From contig CAZIKN010000159.1 in NCBI GenBank assembly GCA_964539805.1, forward strand, positions 1 to 11,819: DNA of 11,819 bases, given 5' to 3'. Below, one piece after another: positions 6,510 to 11,819 of this stretch. The translations under genes and the position numbers were made by a program. Below the pieces are notes generated by a model, which was given only the letters and a program-made list of their open reading frames with translations, was not told the origin of the DNA and did no database searches. The stretch comes from M3007 sp964539805 (GTDB lineage: Bacteria > Bacteroidota > Bacteroidia > Chitinophagales > Saprospiraceae). Numbering within the stretch: position 1 is the stretch's first letter; every line of letters starts with the position of its first letter.

Positions 6510-8891
6510 ATGCGATTTTACGCTATCTTAATTTGTTCCTGTATCAGTGCTCAATTATCCGCACAGGCCCTTAGCTTTCGCCTTATTGACCCTCAAAAAA
6601 AGCCCATTGAGGGCGCAACTGTCCTTTTGTTAGCCCCTAATGATTCCTCTGTGGTCAAAACAGCAATATCCGATGATGAAGGCCAGGTGGTAATTCCATC
6701 TGTGACTAACACTGCCTACTTATTGTATATCAATGCTTTGGGTTATGAACCCTTTAAAGGCAAAACCGACGATGTTTCCGAAAACGGAACACTGACCCTC
6801 AAGGAATCAGCTAATCAATTGGATGCCATAACCATAAAGGCAAAAAAGCCTATGTTTGAAGTAAAATCGGGCAAATTGGTTTTTAACGTGGAAAATGCCA
6901 CATTGGCCACCGGAAATACAGCCCTTGAACTATTGCGCAAAAGTCCCGGCGTCGTCGTAGATCAAAACGACAATATCAGCCTCCAAGGGAAAAACGGGGT
7001 ACGCATACTCATAGATGGCAAGCCATCTCCATTAGGAGCTGCTGACTTGGCTGCTCAGTTACAAGCCATGCAGGCCAGCGATATAGAAGCCATTGAAATT
7101 ATTGCAAATCCCTCAGCGCGTTATGATGCTGCCGGAAATGCAGGCATCATCAACATCAGGCTCAAAAAAAACAATAACTTTGGTAGCAATGGAAATGTAT
7201 CCCTCGGGGTCACACAGGGGCTTTATTGGAGAGGCAATACAAATGTTTCCCTCAATCATCGCAATAAAAACATCAATATCTTTGGCAACTATGGCTACAA
7301 TGGGGGCAAAAACTGGAATTTTTTTAATTTTTATCGCCGCCAAAACGGATTCATCTTTGACCAGCAAACCGAAAGTGTATGGAAAAACCTCAACAACAAC
7401 TTCAAATTGGGTGCCGACTGGATCCTGACCCCCAAACACAGCATCGGAGTGGTCGTCAACGGCTTTGTCAACAACAACAGATCTGCATCCAGAACACAAG
7501 CCCCTGTATATATGGAAACCGCGCCCGATAGAATGACTGAGCTGCTCCAATCCAACAACAAGCGTGAAAGCCAACGCAAGAACCTGAATACCAACCTTAA
7601 TCATGTTTGGGCACCCGCTAAAAACCATAGTTTGAGTACCGATCTCGACTATGGTTACTATGACCTTTTCTCGGAAGAGACCGTACCCAACCGCTATGTC
7701 AATGTCAACAATACCAGCGAAATCCTGAAATCTTTTGATTTTTTTTCAGAAACACCCACCGGTATTCAGCTTATTTCCTGGAAAACAGACTGGGAACAAC
7801 CCCTCGGCCAAATCAAACTAAATACTGGCCTTAAAATGGCGGAAGTGCGCACGGACAACATCTTCAATTTTTTTGAAAATCAAGTGCCTGATCCTGAGAG
7901 AAGCAATGAATTTGCCTTTACAGAAAAAATAAATGCCGCTTATGTCCAATTCAGTGGCAAAAAAGGCAAAATAGAATGGCAATCCGGTCTTCGTATGGAA
8001 CAAACCAAGAGCATCGGAGCATTAAAAACCGAAAATGAAATTGCTGATAAAACCGTGAAACGCAAATACTTAGACTGGTTCCCAAGTGCTAATGCCTCCT
8101 ATAATTTGGACAGTAAAAACCGAATTGGGCTGACCTATAGCCGCAGAATAGACCGTCCGGTGTATGCAGACCTGAATCCCTTTGAATACAGAATCAACGA
8201 ATTGACGTATTCAAAAGGAAATCCATTTTTGTTGCCCCAATATACCCATACCATTGAACTGAACCACAGCTGGAAATGGACCCTAAACACCACTTTGGCG
8301 TACAGCCGCGTAGGCAATTATTTTGCCAATGTATCGGACACCATTGAGCAGCGGCGCAGCTTCCTGCGAAAAGAAAATTTTGACAAGCAAGAAGTGATAA
8401 GTTTCAGCAGCAGCTATCCATTTACCTTTTGCTCTTGGTGGAGTGGGTTCGCCACAGCGACGGCTTCTCTTAATCGTTATCGGGCAAATTTCGCTCCGGG
8501 CAAGTTTATTGATATTGACAACTATGCCTTTAGCACTTACCTGCAAAATACGTTCACAATGGGGCATGGCCTGAGTATTGAAGTAAGCGGAAGTTATAAT
8601 TCTCCCAATGTGTGGGGTGGGACTTACGTGAACCGCGCGTTTTGGTTTATGGATGGAGGCCTACAGTACAAAGCAGAGCATCTGACGCTTCGTCTTGTTG
8701 TTGCCGATCTTTTCCTGAGCATGCGCTGGCGAGGAGTAGCTGAGTTTGGCGGGCTTTACGCCGTTGCTTCAGGGGGCTGGGACAGCCGACAATTAAGGCT
8801 TAATGCCAATTATACCTTCGGCAAATCAACGGTAAAGCGCGCCAGACAACGAAAATCAGCAACAGAAGACTTACAAAAAAGGGTAGAATAA
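6510..8891 (+). CDS. TonB-dependent-receptor-like outer-membrane beta-barrel protein (OMP_b-brl_3 family)
   Basis: 793 aa. A signal peptide (MRFYAILICSCISAQLSAQA) is followed by a carboxypeptidase-regulatory-like beta-sandwich at about 20-108. A plug-like domain at about 115-218 contains LRKSPGVVVD, GVRILIDGKPS, IEAIEIIANPSARYDAAGNAGI and IINIRLKK. The rest is a beta-barrel rich in alternating aromatic strands, of the PF14905 type. The last strand LRLNANYTFG is followed by a basic tail. Proteins with this layout sit in the outer membrane of Bacteroidota; they are related to SusC/TonB receptors, but most have no known ligand. It is transcribed divergently from the LytTR kinase/regulator pair, an arrangement often seen with this family and consistent with control by that pair. 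It converges with rpoC. Confidence 0.92.
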   Translation: MRFYAILICSCISAQLSAQALSFRLIDPQKKPIEGATVLLLAPNDSSVVKTAISDDEGQVVIPSVTNTAYLLYINALGYEPFKGKTDDVSENGTLTLKESANQLDAITIKAKKPMFEVKSGKLVFNVENATLATGNTALELLRKSPGVVVDQNDNISLQGKNGVRILIDGKPSPLGAADLAAQLQAMQASDIEAIEIIANPSARYDAAGNAGIINIRLKKNNNFGSNGNVSLGVTQGLYWRGNTNVSLNHRNKNINIFGNYGYNGGKNWNFFNFYRRQNGFIFDQQTESVWKNLNNNFKLGADWILTPKHSIGVVVNGFVNNNRSASRTQAPVYMETAPDRMTELLQSNNKRESQRKNLNTNLNHVWAPAKNHSLSTDLDYGYYDLFSEETVPNRYVNVNNTSEILKSFDFFSETPTGIQLISWKTDWEQPLGQIKLNTGLKMAEVRTDNIFNFFENQVPDPERSNEFAFTEKINAAYVQFSGKKGKIEWQSGLRMEQTKSIGALKTENEIADKTVKRKYLDWFPSANASYNLDSKNRIGLTYSRRIDRPVYADLNPFEYRINELTYSKGNPFLLPQYTHTIELNHSWKWTLNTTLAYSRVGNYFANVSDTIEQRRSFLRKENFDKQEVISFSSSYPFTFCSWWSGFATATASLNRYRANFAPGKFIDIDNYAFSTYLQNTFTMGHGLSIEVSGSYNSPNVWGGTYVNRAFWFMDGGLQYKAEHLTLRLVVADLFLSMRWRGVAEFGGLYAVASGGWDSRQLRLNANYTFGKSTVKRARQRKSATEDLQKRVE

Positions 8892-8928
8892 AAAAAACGC
8901 CGCTGCTTTCTTATGAGAGCAGCGGCGT
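8890..8928 (-). terminator. Strong rho-independent terminator of rpoC, overlapping the stop of the outer-membrane protein gene
   Basis: Eleven perfect GC-rich base pairs (8897-8907 acgccgctgct with 8918-8928 agcagcggcgt) extend by three more pairs, one of them G-U, to a ttat loop. On the minus strand the stem runs straight into a T tract (A-run 8890-8897), about 50 bp after the rpoC stop. On the plus strand the hairpin is followed only by agtatttta, so it may also terminate the converging gene, more weakly. The A-run includes the last bases of the TAA at 8889-8891. Confidence 0.9.
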
Positions 8929-8980
8929 AGTATTTTACAGGTGCGGTGCCGAAACATCCCGCCCTTTTGACTTAACAGTT

Positions 8981-11819
8981 TTAAACAACATCAATTTCCT
9001 CAATTTGCTCACGGAACGGACGACCCGAACCGGTAACTTGCAAATGATCATACTGACGCATACCTGTACCAGCAGGGATTTTCTTGCCCACGATAACATT
9101 TTCTTTCAAGCCCATGAGGAAGTCTTTCTTCGCTGCGATAGCCGCAGTTGAAAGCACCTTGGTGGTCTCTTGGAACGATGCGGCAGAAATCCACGAATCC
9201 GTGTTCAACGATGCTTTGGTAATACCCAGCAACATGGATACCGCAGTGGCCGGGATGGCATCGCGATATTCCACCATCCGCTTGTCGTTGCGCTTGAGGA
9301 AGGAGTTTTCCTCGCGTATTTGGCGCAGGGTAACTAAAGAACCAGGCTTGAGCTTATTGCTGTCTCCTGAATCAATCACATATTTTTTGTCAAAGATCCA
9401 GTCGTTGTAATCAATAAACTCATTGCGTTCTACTGGTTCACCGGCAAGGAAGTGGGTATCACCTGGATCAATAATTTCCAGACGGCGCAACATTTGGCGT
9501 ACAATCACCTCAATGTGCTTGTCATTGATATTGATACCTTGTGAGCGATAAACTTCCTGTACCCCGTTTACCAGGTAGTAAGAGGCTGCAAATGGGCCTT
9601 TGATAGCCAGAATATCCTTCACTGCTATGGAGCCCTCTGTGAGAGCCGTTCCGGCACGCACATAGTCGCCGTCCTGTACCAAAACGTGTTTGATCAGCGG
9701 GATCATGTACTTGCGCTTTTGGCCATCCTTTGCCTCAATAGTTGCCTCGCGGTTGCCGCGCTTAATGGAGCCGAACGTGATGATACCATCAATTTCAGCT
9801 ACTACTGCGGGATTGGATGGGTTACGGGCCTCAAACAGTTCAGTCACACGTGGCAAACCACCCGTGATATCGGCGATTTTACCCAATTTGCGAGGGATCT
9901 TAACGATTTGCTGCCCCATTTTCACTTCCTGATTATCCTCTACGGAGATGTAGGCACCAACAGGGAGAGAGTAGTGTTTCAATTCTTCACCCGTTTTGGC
10001 ATCCATGACCGATATAGAAGGGATTTTCTTCTTGTTCTTACTTTCAATTACGATCTTTTCTGCAAAGCCCGTTGTTTCGTCGCGGTCAACACGATAGTTG
10101 GTACCATCTTCAAGGTTGTTATAGCGGATGATACCGGCATATTCACTAACGATCACGGCGTTGAAAGGATCCCATTCGCATATCTTGTCACCACGCTGAA
10201 GCTCCTGACCATCTAAAACGAACAAGTAAGAACCGTATGGAATATGGTTCGTGGCCAATACGCGACCATTTTTGGGATCAAGACTACGAATCTCACCAGT
10301 ACGGGAAACGACAACTTTGACCGCCTTGCCTTCATTATCCGTGCCGTCAACGGTACGGATAGAGTCAAACTCAATGCGACATATATTGCGCGAAGTAATG
10401 TTGTTTTCCGTTTGGCCCAACATTGCCGTACCACCCGTGTGGAAGGTACGAAGGGTTAACTGCGTACCGGGTTCACCGATGGATTGGGCGGCAATAATAC
10501 CTGTGGCATCCCCCATTTCAGCGATTCGGCCTGTAGCCAGGTTTTTACCATAACATTTCGCACAAACGCCATGACGGCTTTCACAGGTCAGAACTGACCT
10601 TATCATAACAGATTCAATATCAGCCTTTTCAATATCAGCAGCCAAAGCATCGCTGATGTATTCCCCGGCAGGAACAATGATTTCTTCTGTTTCAGGATGA
10701 TAAATGTCGTTCAGGCTGTAACGGCCTTTGATACGATCTTTCAACCCTTGAATGATTTTATCCCCTTCCTTAAGGGCTGTGGTTTCAATGCCCCTGAGGG
10801 TATGGCAATCCTCTTCACGAATAACCACGTCTTGCGCTACATCCACCAAACGGCGTGTCAGGTAACCGGCATCCGCCGTTTTGAGGGCTGTATCCGCCAA
10901 ACCTTTACGGGCACCGTGCGTGGAAATGAAGAACTCCTGTACAGACAGCCCTTCCAGGAAGTTGGAAAGGATAGGGTTTTCAATGATCGCCCCGCCGGTA
11001 TCACCTGATTTACGCGGTTTTGCCATAAGGCCACGAAGGCCGCAGAGCTGTTTGATCTGCTGTTTGGAACCACGCGCACCGGAGTCCAACATCATGAACA
11101 CGGAGTTGAATCCTTGCTTGTGGCTGGTCAGTTCTTTCATCAGCTGATCCGTGATCCGGTTATCGGCAAAGGTCCATTTGTCAATGATCTGGTTATAACG
11201 CTCATTGTAGGTAATCAGACCCATGTTGTAGTTGTCCCATATTTCATCAACCTCCACTTGAGCATTGGCCAATGCCGTTTTCTTCAAAGTTGGGATAATC
11301 AAATCACCAAGATTAAAGGACAAGCCTGCTTTAAACGCCCAACCAAAGCCTAATTCTTTGATGTTGTCCAAGAATTCGGCCGTTGTTTTAAAACTGGTAC
11401 GGTTAAGGATTTCACCGATAATAACTTTGAGGTTACGTTTGGTGAGCAAATCATTGATGTAGGGCACCGTTTCGGGCACCGCACGATTGAACAACACACG
11501 ACCAACAGTAGTGGCGATACGTTTTTCTACCAATTTGCCACCATCCTCAACGCGCGCACGGCACTCGATACTGGCATGAAGGTCAATTTGGCCCTCATTG
11601 TATGCAATAACCACTTCTTCCGCTGAATAGAACCGACGGCCCTCTCCCTTCACAGGGTTGTCCTGGATGGATTTGCGCTCCTTGGTCAGATAGTATAGAC
11701 CCAATACCATGTCCTGTGAAGGCAGGGTAATTGGTGAACCATCTTGCGGATTGAGCATGTTATGGCTTGAAAGCATCAAAACCTGCGCTTCCAAAATGGC
11801 TGCATGGCTCAAAGGCACG
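8981..11819 (-). CDS. rpoC: DNA-directed RNA polymerase beta' subunit, C-terminal part (5' end beyond window)
   Basis: About 945 residues are visible. The frame is open to the right edge, and the GTG at 11818 is an internal valine codon. The visible part starts at PLSHAAILEAQVLML, equivalent to the segment just after the NADFDGDQM catalytic motif of other beta' subunits, so that motif lies just off the edge. Landmarks: DSGARGSKQQIKQLCGLRG (about 245-263); the bridge-helix region FFISTHGARKGLADTALKTA (about 296-315); the second zinc site Cys338, Cys412, Cys419, Cys422; and trigger-loop residues TQLTLRTFHTGG with His460. After the trigger loop, roughly residues 464-650 form an SI3-like insertion with repeated beta-motif sequence, before the frame returns at DITGGLPRVTELFEARNP. 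The end is EQIEEIDVV. rpoB would be expected upstream, beyond the right edge. No frameshift or missing catalytic residue is seen. Confidence 0.98.
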   Translation of the reverse strand, partial: VPLSHAAILEAQVLMLSSHNMLNPQDGSPITLPSQDMVLGLYYLTKERKSIQDNPVKGEGRRFYSAEEVVIAYNEGQIDLHASIECRARVEDGGKLVEKRIATTVGRVLFNRAVPETVPYINDLLTKRNLKVIIGEILNRTSFKTTAEFLDNIKELGFGWAFKAGLSFNLGDLIIPTLKKTALANAQVEVDEIWDNYNMGLITYNERYNQIIDKWTFADNRITDQLMKELTSHKQGFNSVFMMLDSGARGSKQQIKQLCGLRGLMAKPRKSGDTGGAIIENPILSNFLEGLSVQEFFISTHGARKGLADTALKTADAGYLTRRLVDVAQDVVIREEDCHTLRGIETTALKEGDKIIQGLKDRIKGRYSLNDIYHPETEEIIVPAGEYISDALAADIEKADIESVMIRSVLTCESRHGVCAKCYGKNLATGRIAEMGDATGIIAAQSIGEPGTQLTLRTFHTGGTAMLGQTENNITSRNICRIEFDSIRTVDGTDNEGKAVKVVVSRTGEIRSLDPKNGRVLATNHIPYGSYLFVLDGQELQRGDKICEWDPFNAVIVSEYAGIIRYNNLEDGTNYRVDRDETTGFAEKIVIESKNKKKIPSISVMDAKTGEELKHYSLPVGAYISVEDNQEVKMGQQIVKIPRKLGKIADITGGLPRVTELFEARNPSNPAVVAEIDGIITFGSIKRGNREATIEAKDGQKRKYMIPLIKHVLVQDGDYVRAGTALTEGSIAVKDILAIKGPFAASYYLVNGVQEVYRSQGININDKHIEVIVRQMLRRLEIIDPGDTHFLAGEPVERNEFIDYNDWIFDKKYVIDSGDSNKLKPGSLVTLRQIREENSFLKRNDKRMVEYRDAIPATAVSMLLGITKASLNTDSWISAASFQETTKVLSTAAIAAKKDFLMGLKENVIVGKKIPAGTGMRQYDHLQVTGSGRPFREQIEEIDVV

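Noticed and set aside
7113..7628. 171-codon minus-strand open frame
   Set aside because: Antisense to the plug and barrel part of the outer-membrane protein; no domain and no start context.
9686..10216. 176-codon plus-strand open frame
   Set aside because: It lies wholly antisense to conserved rpoC sequence; its length reflects the codon use of the real gene and it shows no domain of its own.

Overview
The window looks like a chromosomal segment from a member of the Bacteroidota, plausibly a Saprospiraceae or Chitinophaga-like lineage; the lower rank is inference only. The evidence is a secreted DUF1501 protein ending in a type IX secretion (T9SS) sorting-like domain, an outer-membrane protein of the CarboxypepD_reg / plug / OMP_b-brl_3 architecture, LytTR-type two-component proteins, a promoter candidate of the Bacteroidetes TTTG/TAnnTTTG type, and an RpoC whose sequence reads like Bacteroidota homologues.

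Layout from left to right. (1) Positions 1-1298, plus strand: the C-terminal part of a DUF1501 protein that begins before the window. (2) Positions 1299-1539: a convergent intergenic gap holding a 162-bp palindromic repeat with 20-bp perfect terminal inverted repeats. (3) Positions 4141-1540, minus strand: a compact three-gene run of an exported rhodanese, a PlsC-type acyltransferase and an orphan LytTR regulator whose receiver domain has lost its phosphorylation residues. (4) Positions 4142-4523: a gap of about 380 bp with a likely minus-strand terminator and a pair of strong hairpins that pair better as minus-strand RNA than as plus-strand RNA. (5) Positions 6331-4524, minus strand: a LytS/YehU-like histidine kinase overlapping its intact LytTR response regulator by ATGA. 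(6) Positions 6332-6509: a divergent regulatory gap with a 13-bp direct repeat at 20-bp spacing and a promoter candidate. (7) Positions 6510-8891, plus strand: a TonB-receptor-like outer-membrane beta-barrel protein. (8) Positions 8890-8928: a strong terminator. (9) Positions 11819-8981, minus strand: the C-terminal two thirds of rpoC, running off the right edge.

How the genes may work together is inference. The kinase/regulator pair probably controls its own operon, the divergent outer-membrane protein, or both. The rhodanese, acyltransferase and orphan regulator are probably one transcription unit. I found no CRISPR array, tRNA, rRNA, transposase or recognisable defence system. The most unusual items are the degenerate receiver (Asp to Glu, acidic pair lost, Lys to Arg), the 162-bp palindromic element and the minus-strand hairpin pair ahead of the rhodanese gene. 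None of these amounts to proof of a new system.
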